Numbered from the stretch's first letter, positions 44,545-56,493 are shown. The stretch is 64,000 nt of DNA from Tiliqua scincoides (GCF_035046505.1 NC_089822.1:2796501-2860500); one strand, 5' to 3'. Numbers and translations are program-made. The notes: generated from the sequence alone by a model not told the origin.

Positions 44545-45191
44545 TAAGAACATAAGAACATAAGAACGGCCCCACTTGATCAGGCCATAGGCCCATCTAG
44601 TCCAGCTTCCTGTATCTCACAGCGGCCCACCAAATGCCCCAGGGAGCACACAAGGCAACAAGAGACCTCATCCTGGTGCCCTCCCTTGCATCTGGCATTC
44701 TGACATAACCCATTTCTAAAATCAGGAGGTTGCACATACACATCATGGCTTGTACCCCGTAATGGTCTTTTCCTCTAGAAACTTGTCCAATCCCCTTTTA
44801 AAGGCGTCCAGGCTAGACGCCATCACCACATCCTGTGGCAAGGAGTTCCACAGACCAACCACACGCTGAGTAAATAAATATTTTCTTTTGTCTGTTCTAA
44901 CTCTCCCAACACTCAATTTTAGTGGATGTCCCCTGGTTCTGGTGTTGTGTGAGAGTGTAAAGAGCATCTCTCTATCCACTCTGTCCATCCCCTGCATAAT
45001 TTTGTATGTCTCAATCATGTCCCCCCTCAGGCGTCTCTTTTCTAGGCTGAAGAGGCCCAAATGCCGTAGCCTTTCCTCATAAGGAAGGTGCCCCAACCCC
45101 GTAATCATCTTAGTCATCTCTTTTGCACCTTTTCCATTTCCACTATGTCTTTTTTGAGATGCGGCGACCAGAACTGGACACAATACTCCAA
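44545..45191 (-). mobile_element. CR1-clade LINE, 3' 650 bp, minus strand
   Basis: A single-unit 3' UTR with three tail repeats (AAGAACATAAGAACATAAG) is followed by an open C-terminal frame on the - strand. It reads KMITGLGHLPYEERLRHLGL, then RGDMIETYKIMQGMDRVDRE, QRVVGLWNSLPQDVVMASSL and ends ITGYKP. It is 5'-truncated at about 45191 and lacks the internal GHPLKL-region defect of the 33-kb copy. Confidence 0.92.
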
Positions 45192-45199
45192 GTTAGGAT

Positions 45200-45387
45200 T
45201 GGGAAGCCCTGGTCCAATCTTACCCAGCTTTCCAGCAGTGGTGCAGCCATGCTAATGGGTCATGCACAGCATCCTGCAGTGGGAGGCCTCCTCAAGGTAA
45301 GGGAACATTTGTAGCATTTGTTCCCTTACCTCGGGGCTGCATTGCAGCTTCATTTGTGCTGGAAAGTTGGATAGGAGTCAGCCCTCG
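45200..45387. mobile_element. Harbinger-like MITE, family D, diverged
   Basis: GGTCCAATCTTACCCAGCTT on the left and GGAAAGTTGGATAGGAGTC on the right are inverted relatives of the 12.8-kb element ends. GCATCCTGCAGTGGGAGG in the middle also matches the family. Confidence 0.6.
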
Positions 45388-46242
45388 GTTTCAACGACAT
45401 CATACAGTTACCTGATTGGAAGAGTGCTACCTAGCCATCTCCCCCCTTAGACAGATGGTTTTGGCTGCCCAACTGATAAGCGCATGCTAATCTCAGTACT
45501 CTAGACAGGTAGAAGGAGTCTTAATCCACAAATGCACATGGCTGATGGAAAATGGCGTTTCAAACCAAGGACAAAATGCTGCTTGCAGAAAGATGTCCCA
45601 GAGCACAGGCAAAGTGTCCAAGGGAAAAATGGACTAAAAATAAGGGGAAACCAGGACATTAATCACACATCCTACCTACATAGGTGGGGGTTGAAGGATG
45701 TGCTTTTACAATTTGTATATATTTCACTATTTATTTTCACAGCAGAATGGTGAGAAACAGCCTTGGGATACTGCAAGGGGATTATGTGCTTTTAAGGGAC
45801 TGATAGTGTTTTAAAAGTCTGGCACCACCTACTTCCTCTTCCCTGCTTATCCTGTATATTTATATATAAACAGATGTGACAAAGGGTACCACAAGTCACA
45901 AGGAAATAGATCCTGGAGTGGTTGTCTTTGGAACTTCCTGACACTTGAGGGAAATAGGGAACACAAAACAGCATTTTTACAATTCTCTAGGAGGCAGCTA
46001 AAGAAGAAAGGCACCGTACTTCTGGAGTTCTGCTGCGCGGTTCGTATTCCTTTGTGTTCTCCAAGTTTTGCCCAGAACATTTTTGAGATGACCTCATTTG
46101 TGTGCCAAGACTGAATGCCAAAGGCATGCAGGGCGAGTGTCTTGATGGAAGGAAACTCCCTTCTTAAGAAAACCGGCCACAGCTAGTTGGATGCTTGACT
46201 TTTTAATTTCAGCTGCAGGTGTTGGAGCAGCAAAGCTGCTCC
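45388..46242. other. Intergenic, nothing recognised
   Basis: No gene or named repeat. Confidence 0.4.
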
Positions 46243-46255
46243 CAGTGGCGCAGCT

Positions 46256-46296
<41 letters not shown>

Positions 46297-46493
46297 CACT
46301 AAGTTTTGCAGGGAGCGTCACCGCAGTGTGCAAGCAGCCCTCAGCCCTTGGGAGTCATTGCAGGTGGTGGGAGCAAAACGGAGGCAAATGCCCCCCCACC
46401 AGAAGTGGCTCTGAAGGGGAGGGGCTGTTTGCACACTGTGGGAAGGCTCCCTGCAAAACTTAGTGCTTTGCACCCCCTCCAGCTGCGCCACTG
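46243..46493. mobile_element. Palindromic hAT-type MITE, family A, complete, with (GT)n in one arm
   Basis: The left end is CAGTGGCGCAGCTGG and the right end CCCTCCAGCTGCGCCACTG. Flanking 8-bp repeats are GCTGCTCC (46235-46242) and GCTGCTAC (46494-46501). A (GT)n run at about 46257-46291 sits in the left arm, where other copies have AGAGGGGG. Confidence 0.9.
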
Positions 46494-46639
46494 GCTGCTA
46501 CTTAAGTTGAAATTGTGTTGTTGTGGCTGAGCTACAAGATTGCTTCTGTGGCATTGTGTTTTGTTTATTAAATGCTCTTATTAATAAGAGATGTTGCAGG
46601 CAACATTAACATGTTCCAAAGCGCCCCCCCACCCCACCC

Positions 46640-46845
46640 ACACACACTGTGAATGTATGAAACAGCCTTACAGTAAGACCTATTAATCTGCTCTGACTAG
46701 CATCAGTCCTCCAGTGACTCAGGCGGAAGATTTTCTCGTCACTTTCTTCCTGGTTCTTGTGAATGGAGATGCCAGGTGTTCAGCCTGGGGCCTTCTGCAA
46801 GCAAAACACATGCTCTACCACTGAGCTTCTACAGCCCCTCCTGTG
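46640..46845 (-). mobile_element. tRNA-derived SINE, minus strand
   Basis: The - strand starts GGGGCTGTAGAAGCTCAGTG, then GTAGAGCATGTG, and 40 bp on CAGGCTGAACACCTGGCATC. These resemble the A box and B box of a tRNA promoter. The rest (AGTCACTGGAGGACTGATGC) is SINE body. It is diverged, and I see no tail that names the partner LINE. Confidence 0.7.
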
Positions 46846-48060
46846 CATCATGGGGATCCTCTGGAGAAGCAGGGCATGAACTGCCTGATAGGACCAGGAG
46901 CTCCAGAATTTGAAATAGCTCTTAGAACAAAGGTGAATTGTTCTACTGAGCTTTGATGGAACATTAAAGTCTGTTTAACCTTCTCTGGGGGCGCCTGGGT
47001 GGTTCTACTCATCCCTACTCAGAGATCTGGAAACTTCTGAGCAAGTCCTTTCTTGATCATCGTGAATTTATTGGACAAGCCCCTTTCTTAGCCTCTATTT
47101 TCATGATCTGTAAAATGGGCAGCTCCAAGTGAGCTGGGAAGATGACTGAGATCAGGGATGGAAAGCACTTTGTGCACTGCAGCTTCAGGCAATGCAATGA
47201 CTACGGAGATGGCTCAACCCACCTGGAGGCTTCCCAGTAGGTTTAGGTATTAGGTTAGGAGCCAATCAAGCAGTGAACAGCTGTGCTTTTCTTAATACTT
47301 AGGGAGAAGCAGAGTCTGGAATTTATCTGATTCTAGAAGGGTAATTGATGTGTGATGTTGCAGTTTCTGAAGACACACCTGTAACTCAGGTATTTCGCTG
47401 GCTTCATCTTTTGGGTTCTTTTGAAGGTAGTGGTTGCATTGCAGAGAGCAGGGTAGGTTGCATAGGGGCCGGAGACGCATCTGTTATGAATGGTTTGGGT
47501 GTGGTAGCTCTTCCCACCTGCAGGGAGGTTGGAGAAGGTGTTGTTTTCCAGGCAGAGCACTGTGTTCAATAGACAGAGTATTAAATCAGACCTGCACAAT
47601 GCTCCTCACCTTTCATGTCTGGTATGGTTTAAGAACACCCAGGGCTTTTTTTCTAGTGGAACGCAGGGGGACAGAGTTCCGGCACCTTTTTGCAGGGGCT
47701 CCTCCCCTTCGGAGGCATTCCGGGGGGGGGGGGGGAGGAAGCAAAATAGAGGCATTTGCTGGGTAGGTACTGGGGGGTGCAGGGTGGGCAGGCAGCTGAC
47801 TGCACAATGACCCCCTCCTGCCCCCATCCCTAAGCTCTCGTCTGAGCCCAGCCTGCCTCCCCTCCCCCCACGCTCTGCTTCCCCACGCAGCTTCCAAGCT
47901 ATTGGAGGGTGTGGGGGGACATGCGCCGATGCCAAGGAGGACAGACGGATGACAGCCAGCCAGCCAGCCAGGGAGATGGGCTGCGGCACCCACGGAACAC
48001 CCAGGTACTGGCTTGGCGGAGGAGGAGGGGAAGGAAGCTGGCTGGTGCAGCCCCCGTGCC
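46846..48060. other. Intergenic, nothing recognised
   Basis: A G run lies at about 47726-47737. Overlapping frames on both strands at 47430-48060 (up to 149 codons) are G/C-rich and without domains. Confidence 0.4.
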
Positions 48061-48070
48061 AATCTGCAGC

Positions 48071-48640
48071 ATGAGCCTAGGTGTGTCTACTCAGAAATAA
48101 GTCTTATTGTGCTCAATGGGGCTTGCTCCTGGGAAAGGGTGCATAGCCTTGCAGCCTGAGAGCCCAAGCCTATGCATGTCTACTCAGAAGTAAGTTCCAT
48201 TGTGTTCAATGGGGCTTACTCCCAGGAAAGTGTCATAGCCTTGCAGCCTGAGTAGACAGGCAGAGGAAGGGCTCTGAGGCTGCAGTCCTCTCCACACATT
48301 CCTGGGAGGAAGCCCCACTGCCCTTAGTGGGACTGACTTCTGAGGAGACAGCCATAGGCTTTGGCTCTGAGGCTGCAGTCCTGTCCACACTTTCCTGGGA
48401 GGAAGCCCCACTGCCTCTAATGCCCCCCTGACTTCTGCCCCACTGACTTCTGAGGGGACAGGCACAGGATTGGGCCCTGAGGCTGCCATCCTATCCACAG
48501 TAAGCCCCATTCACTAAAGTGGACTTCTGAGTAGACATGCATGGGATTAGGCTGCGATCCTAGGCACTTTCCTGGGAGTAAGCTCCATTGACTTGAATGA
48601 GACTTACTTCAGAGTAGACTACCTAGGATTGGGCTCTTAA
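48071..48640. repeat. Array of about six quasi-palindromic squamate-type repeats
   Basis: Successive units of about 65-95 bp carry CTACTCAGAAGTAAGTTCC, TTCAATGGGGCTTACTCCC, GGAAAG and TTGCAGCCTGAG in the same order. The first two units are the best preserved and later ones are more diverged. Single copies occur at 13.3, 16.1, 49.2, 57.3, 59.1 and 63.3 kb. Confidence 0.8.
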
Positions 48641-50990
48641 TCCTGGCAGAGATATATATCTGCACCCGTTTTCACATGCTAAGGGCAGGTGAAAAGGGAT
48701 TCTACGTCTGTACAACGTGCTGTCCAGCCTTGCCAGAGATCCTCCTCATCCTTCCCCCACAAGCGTGCCCTCCACCAGCCAGCGTTTGCAGCTCCTCTCC
48801 AGCAATGCACAGCAGCTGCTCAGGGCAGCAGAGAACATACAATTGCATGCCAAGTGCCTTCCCAAAGACACAGAGTATTCTGATACCTGAATTAAACCAT
48901 ATTTAATCGCTTGTTTGCAAACGTAGCTGTTTCTATGTGCACTTAAGGACCCCTCTTGTGTAAGAATTCTTTTTTTGTTCATACTCCCATAGTTGCTTAG
49001 AGTAATTTTACTACATGGAACTCATGTAAGCCATTTTTCGGAATCCATTCACTGCTTCCTCTCCTCGAAGTAGTGCCACACTACATACTACATGCTACAA
49101 GTGCACCTGTACAGTATTTTTCCCCCTGTGTAGAAAAAGTAGCTAGGGGGAAGGGGATGTGGAGATTGACAGCCCAATCCTATGCATGTCTACTCAGAAG
49201 TAAGTTCATCTTTAGGGGGGAAGCACATAAAAAATATTTTATTTCTCCAATAAAAATGGTTTATAAATAAATAAATAAAAGATTAACAAGTTGTGAGTTC
49301 CTGCCCTTTTTTTTTTTTTTTTTTACAAAAAAAAAGCATTGAGAACACCTATTTGAAAGTGCTGGGGAAGAGCATCTTTTGGGGTGTTATTTGCTGCTCA
49401 GACAGTAGTATGTGACATGCCTCACTCTTGATCTCCACCTGGCTGTCCACCATATTGGCTGCTGGGTGCAATCACCTTGGTGTGTCCAGAGCAGAGTGAT
49501 GCAGCAATGTCACCCTTGTGTCACCCTTGCGCCTGACACCACTTCCAGAATTGCTCCACTTTGGAGCCAGAGACAAGAGAGGGCAGGTGGGCTCAACTTT
49601 GCAGCGCTTGCTCCTTTAAGTGATAAGTGCTGCCTCCCCTGTGGAGGGCCTGGGAAACACCTGAGCCCCATGGAAGGGCAGGGCGTGACACCCCAATCAT
49701 CCCCCATATGCCATTGGCCTCTTGGATATCCCCTTGCATCCTGGCACCCAGCTTTCCCCCCCCCCCGTCACCTGCTTTGTACACCACTGGACCTTTATGA
49801 TTGAGACCTCCCCCCCAAATTTCTTCTTGTAAAAGCAGCTACAAAGAGTTGGATCAGAGCCAGGGGTGGCACAATCTAGAATGCCACCTGATGCAGTTTC
49901 AGGTGTGCTATCTCTGTGCTACAAAAAACAACCACCCAAAATGCTTACTGTGCTCCTTGTATTTCCATCAAACCTGGAAGTGTGAGACTTCCAGTTTCAT
50001 TTACAGGGAGAGCACAAACCAGAAGTCCTGCACTTCTGGGTTTGACAGCAAGGAGCTCTGTAAGGGGGAAGAATCCAATTCTTGCCATTCTTGTTCTGAG
50101 TGAGATACAGAACACTGTGGCTTGCATTGGTGGCGGTTTGGAGGGAAGCGATAGCGGTGGCAGACAGGCTAAAAGACTCCCTAAATCCACCCGCTCAGAC
50201 CCCTTGCAATCTACCTGCAGATGCAACCTGATAAGGTGGACTTTTGGGTGGACTGGCTTTGATCAGAGCTGCGGTGCACAAAGGAGGAGGACCAAACCTT
50301 CTCCCTGCGCTAGACCCTGATCCAAATGACACACACTCCCAATGCTATTAACCATGGCAGGGAAAATTATGGGAAAGATATCTGTACATTCTTTGCTGCA
50401 GCTTTGTGGGGGCAGTCTGTGTCACGAAATTATCATGAACAGGTGGGCCCACTTCCTGCTGGCCTCAGTTCAAATAGCAGACCATTCCTCAGCCACTTTT
50501 AGAATAAGAAAATTATCTTAGGAGATCTCAGTGTGGAGCTGCAACATAACATGCTCATTGGCCCTGGAAGAAGATTATATATAAAAAAAAAAATTGCAGT
50601 GATTTGAACAAATGACATTCTAATTTTGCTCTGAAAATGCTGAAGAATAGAAGCATGATTTGTTGACCATGCTTTCAGAACTGGTATTACTGATTTTTGA
50701 TTTGCTCCACTTGAATACAAAAGAATGGCTGGTGCTACCTAGTGACTGTTACTGGACTGGTGTAAATAAACAGAGCTGTTATCCTTGGATGCACATTCTG
50801 ACCATTTTTGCTATGCTGATAAGTCTAGATTAGATTAGAAACCTGTGAGTGACCTTGGTCCTTCTCTGGCTTCTGCTGCTGCACAGAAAATGGGCGATAA
50901 CAGCAGCCTCCCTTATAGGAATGTGGTGACAATAAAATTATACAATACTGGATGCATTCTTAAAAGCTGTTTTGAAAGGATTTGTTTACT
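48641..50990. other. Intergenic, nothing recognised
   Basis: A partial quasi-palindromic repeat is at 49171-49207. T runs lie at about 49305-49323 and an A run near 50583. No gene is recognised. Confidence 0.4.
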
Positions 50991-51156
50991 GACAGCCCAA
51001 CCCTTGCCAACATTCCAACTCTGATGCAGCCACAATGCAACCCCAAGGTCTTGATGAGGTCTCTGTGGTAGCCCCCACCCCCCACAGCAGGATGCAGCGC
51101 ACTGCCCACTGGCCTGGCTGAATTGGCACTGGAAAATTGGATAGGATTGGGCTGTC
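50991..51156. mobile_element. Harbinger-like MITE, family D
   Basis: The ends are GACAGCCCAACCC and GGATTGGGCTGTC, with ATTGGCACTGGAAAATTGG inside the right arm. The family match is clear but no TWA duplication is visible. Confidence 0.65.
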
Positions 51157-51179
51157 GTTATTGTTAATATAAAGGTAAA

Positions 51180-51648
51180 AGTCTCCTCAACACTGGTCTA
51201 GTTGGAGGAATGCTGAAGATGTTCAGCAGAGAGTGACGAGGATGATCAGAGGGCTGGAGAACAAGGCCCACGAGGAAAGGTTGAGGGAACTGTAAGTTCA
51301 GCCTGGAGAAGAGAACGCTGAGAGGGGATACGATAGCTCTCTTCAAATACCTGAAGGACTATCGGATGGAAGAAGGGACAAATGTGTCCTCAACTTGCTC
51401 TGAAAGTAGAACGAGATCCAACGGGTACACACTGCAAAAGAAGAGATTCCGCTGAATATCAGGAAAAAATTCCTGATGGTAAGGGTGTTTTGGCAGTGGA
51501 ACAGATGGCAGTTCTGGACTCTCCCTCACTGGAAATCTTCAAGCAGGGGCTCGATAAGCCCCTGCTGGAGATGCTCTAGAAGAATTTCCTGCTACAGGAA
51601 GGGGGTTGGACTAGATGACATTTCAGGTAACTTCCTACTCTATGATTT
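51180..51648 (+). mobile_element. Older CR1 subfamily, 3' end
   Basis: ATGTTCAGCAGAGAGTGACG, AGCCTGGAGAAGAGAACGCT, GGGGATACGATAGCTCTCTT and, at the end, GGGGGTTGGACTAGATGAC with CTCTATGATTTTG. This is a different and older CR1 lineage from the TTCTTATG-tailed copies. Its last bases abut the young CR1 at 51649. Confidence 0.87.
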
Positions 51649-53457
51649 TGCATCCGTCTTCACGGCAGAAGACCTCGGGCAGATACCGCTGCCCGAACGG
51701 CCCCTCCTAACCGAGGAGTTAAGTCAGATAGAGGTTAAAAGAGAAGATGTTTCAGACCTCATTGATAAATTAAAGATCAATAAGTCACCGGGCCCTGATG
51801 GCATCCACCCAAGGGTTATTAAGGAATTGAAGAACGAAGTTGCAGATCTCTTGACTAAGGTATGCAACTTGTCCCTCAAAACGGCCACGGTACCAGAAGA
51901 TTGGAGGATAGCAAATGTCACGCCTATTTTTAAAAAGGGAAAGAGGGGGGACCTGGGAAACTATAGGCCGGTCAGCCTAACATCTATACCGGGTAAGATG
52001 GTGGAATGCCTCATCAAAGATAGGATCTCAAAACACATAGACGAACAGGCCTTGCTGAGGGAGAGTCAGCATGGCTTCTGTAAGGGTAAGTCTTGCCTCA
52101 CAAACCTTATAGAATTCTTTGAAAAGGTCAACAGGCATGTGGATGCGGGAGAACCCGTGGACATTATATATCTGGACTTTCAGAAGGCGTTTGACACGGT
52201 CCCTCACCAAAGGCTACTGAAAAAACTCCACAGTCAGGGAATTAGAGGACAGGTCCTCTCCTGGATTGAGAACTGGTTGGAGGCCAGGAAGCAGAGAGTG
52301 GGTGTCAATGGGCAATTTTCACAATGGAGAGAGGTGAAAAGCGGTGTGCCCCAAGGATCTGTCCTGGGACCGGTGCTTTTCAACCTCTTCATAAATGACC
52401 TGGAGACAGGGTTGAGCAGTGAAGTGGCTAAGTTTGCAGATGACACCAAACTTTTCCGAGTGGTAAAGACCAGAAGTGATTGTGAGGAGCTCCAGAAGGA
52501 TCTCTCCAGACTGGCAGAATGGGCAGCAAAATGGCAGATGCGCTTCAATGTCAGTAAGTGTAAAGTCATGCACATTGGGGCAAAAAATCAAAACTTTAGA
52601 TATAGGCTGATGGGTTCTGAGCTGTCTGTGACAGATCAGGAGAGTGATCTTGGGGTGGTGGTGGACAGGTCAATGAAAGTGTCGACCCAATGTGCGGCGG
52701 CAGTGAAGAAGGCCAATTCTATGCTTGGGATCATTAGGAAGGGTATTGAGAACAAAACGGTTAGTATTATAATGCCGTTGTACAAATCGATGGTAAGGCC
52801 ACACCTGGAGTATTGTGTCCAGTTCTGGTCGCCGCATCTCAAAAAAGACATAGTGCAAATGGAAAAGGTGCAAAAGAGAGCGACTAAGATGATTACGGGG
52901 CTGGGGCACCTTCCTTATGAGGAAAGGCTACGGCGTTTGGGCCTCTTCAGCCTAGAAAAGAGACGCTTGAGGGGGGACATGATTGAGACATACAAAATTA
53001 TGCAGGGGATGGACAGAGTGGATAGGGAGATGCTCTTTACACTCTCACATAATACCAGAACCAGGGGACATCCACTAAAATTGAGTGTTGGGCGGGTTAG
53101 GACAGACAAAAGAAAATATTTCTTTACTCAGCGCGTGGTCGGTCTGTGGAACTCCTTGCCACAGGATGTGGTGCTGGCGTCTAGCCTAGACGCCTTTAAA
53201 AGGGGATTGGACGAGTTTCTGGAGGGAAAATCCATTATGGGGTACAAGCCATGATGTGTATGCGCAACCTCCTGATTTTAGGAATGGGTTAAGTCAGAAT
53301 GCCAGATGTAGGGGAGAGCACCAGGATGAGGTCTCTTGTTATCTGGTGTGCTCCCTGGGGCATTTGGTGGGCCGCTGTGAGATACAGGAAGCTGGACTAG
53401 ATGGGCCTATGGCCTGATCCAGTGGGGCTGTTCTTATGTTCTTATGTTCTTATGATT
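51649..53457 (+). mobile_element. CR1-clade LINE, reverse transcriptase frame intact
   Basis: The RT-containing frame is open from the truncation at about 51649 to TGA at 53252-53254, about 534 codons of element-derived protein. In order: SVFTAEDLGQIPLPERPLLT, KSPGPDGIHPRVIKEL, NYRPVSLTSIPGKMVECLIK, QHGFCKGKSCLTNLIEFFEK, DIIYLDFQKAFDTVPH, SGVPQGSVLGPVLFNLFIND, the catalytic FADDTKLF near 52435, and the C-terminal WNSLPQDVVLASSLDAFKRG. The upstream part of the open frame (51476-51648) belongs to the older CR1 and is not part of this protein. The single-unit 3' UTR ends in three TTCTTATG repeats and ATTCTATG at 53457. The endonuclease and ORF1 are lost by 5' truncation. Confidence 0.95.
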
Positions 53458-55099
53458 CTATGTATGGTTGAATGGGCAGAAATTATTGATAGTTGTCTAT
53501 AACTGAGAGAGAGTCAGTAACTTCAGCCAAAGTAGACTGCCAAGCGCATAGGAAATGAGTCTGGAGCCACAAGAACACTCTCTGTGCTACAGCTGGACAA
53601 GTGAGGGGCAGGGTGGCAGAGCTATGGAATGTCTCCTTCAGCAGGAGTGGTGATGTCATCAACAGGATTGAGCCAATTACTTAACTACTGTGCCTCTGCC
53701 TTATCCCCACTGGGACTTCAATTTGGCAGACATAAATTGGAGTGAGTCCAAGGTGGTGTGTCAGGTCTGGGCTGGGGGACATGGGATACTGGCACTGCTG
53801 CTGATAACAAACAGTCCTCTTGACACACCTCTGTCTGGTTCTGAAGCCCATTCTGATCCTCCCCCCAAATACCCCCTCCACTGGCTTTCCTGCTCCAGTG
53901 GGGGCTCTGGAGGTCATTGGCATGCACCAGTGGCTGTCAGCTGATTGCACTGGCAGTACTGACCCATGCACTGTTGCAGCCCCAGGCCTTGCACTGATGG
54001 AACACAAGTTCTGTCAACACAAGGCTCAGATAGGATTGGGCTGTGTGTTCACAGAGGAATTAACTAGGCAATAAGATATAGGAGATGCTGTCTTGCTAAG
54101 GAACATCTATCTGTGGGGATAGGTAGGTATCAACAGCACAGTTACCATGAATGCAAACAATTCAGAACTAAATTGGAAATGTAATGGGAGACAATATGAA
54201 ATCCCCCCCCCCAAAAAAACAACAAATTTCACAATTTTAAACTCTGCAGATACGCTTCCACCACCTTTTCTTCTTTTATTAGTGAATAAACATACAAAAA
54301 CAAAAGTCAAAATATAAAATCCAGGAAAACAAGAACTTATATTTTGACATAAAGGCCAAATTCAGATGTAATATAGAACCTTCATTTTGCAAGACGTTTA
54401 TGAGCCATGGAAAGTCTCAGACATGAACGCTTTCCCTCCTCTTCTCCCCTCCTTACCGTGCAAGGGGAGGAGATTCAAAGTTCCCACTCACAGTTTGAAA
54501 CCAACAGCAGTGACTGAATTCAAGAGACTGTGGCTTGTACAGAACAAACTAACAAAACATGGTATAAAATCAGAATATCAAACCAGTTTCTTGAATATGA
54601 AGCATGTACCCAAACCACTGAACCTTCTGATGCCAATTGGCTAATCGGCTTGTACTTTTAGCTAATCCGTTTTAATATGGGGATGAGAGGCTGAAAGTGA
54701 GAGAGAAGAAAAACTTGGTTTGGGAAAATGTACATTCGGCAGAATATATTAAAATATGTTTCTTTGAAAAAGAGTATGTTAATCTTGACACAGCCTGTGA
54801 AAATCTTAGATCGCATATTTTAATGAGGGCCTATCAGTCACCCCAAGCATCGCTCTTCCCATTCCTTACGCCACTGCACGTGACTGTGTTAAGACCTCCT
54901 CATGCATCTGATAAGAGCCTTTACGGCTTGGCCGTTCTGCTGCTCCTGGGGAAATCACCACCGCTGCCCCTCCCCCCCCAGCTGATCCTTCAGCATAGCT
55001 GGTGTGCTTTCAGGCATGCCATCTCTTACTTGGGTGTTGCATCACTTTCCCCAGGGCAGTATTCTGTTCACAAGCTGGGCACTTTGCTCCAGTTTCGAT
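53458..55099. other. Intergenic, nothing certain
   Basis: AGATAGGATTGGGCTGTG near 54029 is a fragment of family D. The rest is unassigned. A C/A run lies at about 54203-54220. Confidence 0.4.
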
Positions 55100-56239
55100 T
55101 TTATTAGGGTTCAGAAGCCGAACAGGGTCAAGATGTCTCAATGCCCAAGAATTCCACGCAACAGACTGAATGAGAACAAGGCTGATCATTGGTCGCCAGA
55201 CTGCTGAACACCATCCCTGACCCCTGGGACATTGTGAGAAGGCCAAAGACTGACTGGCTGCCATGCTCCAAGGGGCTCAGGCTGACATCTTCCCCAGCCT
55301 GCTCCCCAAGTTCCCTGAAACTGGAGATGATGGGGCTGGAGCCAAGGCGGTTCTGCATTAAAAGCAGGTTCCTCCGCAGGGTATGAACACTGCAGCTTGA
55401 GCTTTCCTGGGAGGTGAACAATGTGCACCTTGGGCCAAGTCCCACCCCCCACAATATGCTCTACAACTATGGGAAGTTGACACATAGCCTGAAAATGTAG
55501 AATGTGTGGCAGTCAGGTCTTGCAACGCAAGAGCCAAAGAGCTGAGATTCGCCCCATCACCCTTCATCGCATTGCCCAGCCCTGCGATCTGCATCTCATT
55601 CCCCTCCCTCTGTGGTATCACAGTCTCCTACATTTGAATACTCCAACCCAACATTACAATAAGAACAACGGTTTATAATGCTGGGGTTTTGTTCGTTAAA
55701 AAATATCCCTCCCAGTTGATGGCGCTGGAGTTCGTTCTGCTAGAGGAAACCCAGTTGTGGAAGTCTGGAATGCAGGAACACCTGTGGAGTTTTCTTTCAG
55801 TGCCATTTCGTAGACCACCTGTGGATAAGAAGGACCTCTCCCTTCGGGATCCTGGAGGGGAAATGACTTCAGCACCAGGGAGAGTTCGGCTCTTGGCTCT
55901 GTCTGTCTCTCTGCCTGTATCCTGGCTGTGGTCAGGATCCCTGGGAGGTGAACGTCCATTAAAAACACAGATGTGATGAGCTTTGGCAATGCAGCCATCA
56001 GCCCTGTGGGCTCCTCTCTGCTCATGACTGCTTGCAGCTCTGCAGTCTTCCTAGGGCTTGGCTCTCCCCAGTTGCCCTCTATCCAGCAAAGGCCATGGAA
56101 GCACATCAGCACTGGCCCTCTCCATGGCTTCTCTCCGTGGCTCTTAGTAGCAAGTCGCATCCTTCCTTCCTGCCTTCCCCCAAGACCTGTTCTGGGCCCT
56201 TCATTTCCTGCCCCCATTTGCCAAACTGGATTCCAGGGG
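55100..56239 (-). other. Possible 3' UTR of the MROH-like gene
   Basis: The stop of the - strand gene is at 56242-56240. The first AATAAA I see downstream on the - strand is at 55105-55100, giving a UTR of about 1.1 kb. A 173-codon - frame (56217-55696, AELQAVMSREEPTGLMAALP near its middle) and frames at 55485-55128 lie here. They match no protein I know and may be chance. Confidence 0.4.
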
Positions 56240-56358
56240 TTAGTTGGAGACGATATGGGGGTTTATCCTCGACCCACAGTGTCTTAACAGTTCCTCAACA
56301 GATCTGACGGCAGCGCTGACCACAGTGGGTTCACTATCGTGCTCCAATTCTCGGAGAG
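56240..56358 (-). CDS. MROH-like HEAT-repeat protein, last coding exon
   Basis: Encodes the C-terminus: (A)LRELEHDSEPTVVSAAVRSV, then EELLRHCGSRINPHIVSN and TAA at 56242-56240. An acceptor TCATTTTAG at the phase needed by the exon upstream makes the join YL-ALREL. The pattern 'LRELEHDSEPTVVSAAVRSVEELL' is that of a last HEAT helix pair, as in maestro proteins. An alternative acceptor CAAACCAG 24 bp upstream would break the phase, so I reject it. Confidence 0.8.
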
Positions 56359-56493
56359 CTAAAATGATAGGAGAGAACTGGTTTGCAGGTGTTGTGGAAA
56401 GAGGGAAGGAGCTGCCACAGGACAGCTTCGTGCAGGTTTGTGTTGTATTGCAAAGGCTTATTGCACACTCTGAACAAACTCCCAACTACTCAC

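Noticed and set aside
46640-46845. A tRNA gene on the minus strand
   Set aside because: The A and B boxes are recognisable but the stems do not pair, and SINE body follows. It is tRNA-derived, not a tRNA gene.
47430-48062. GC-rich frames on both strands (up to 149 codons)
   Set aside because: Low-complexity, G/C-run containing, and without recognisable domains.
51476-53254. A 592-codon host gene
   Set aside because: The frame fuses the tail of an old CR1 with the reverse transcriptase of a younger CR1.
56359-56382. An upstream acceptor (CAAACCAG) for the last MROH-like exon, adding FSPIILA
   Set aside because: It gives the wrong phase with the previous exon, whereas TCATTTTAG gives a perfect join.
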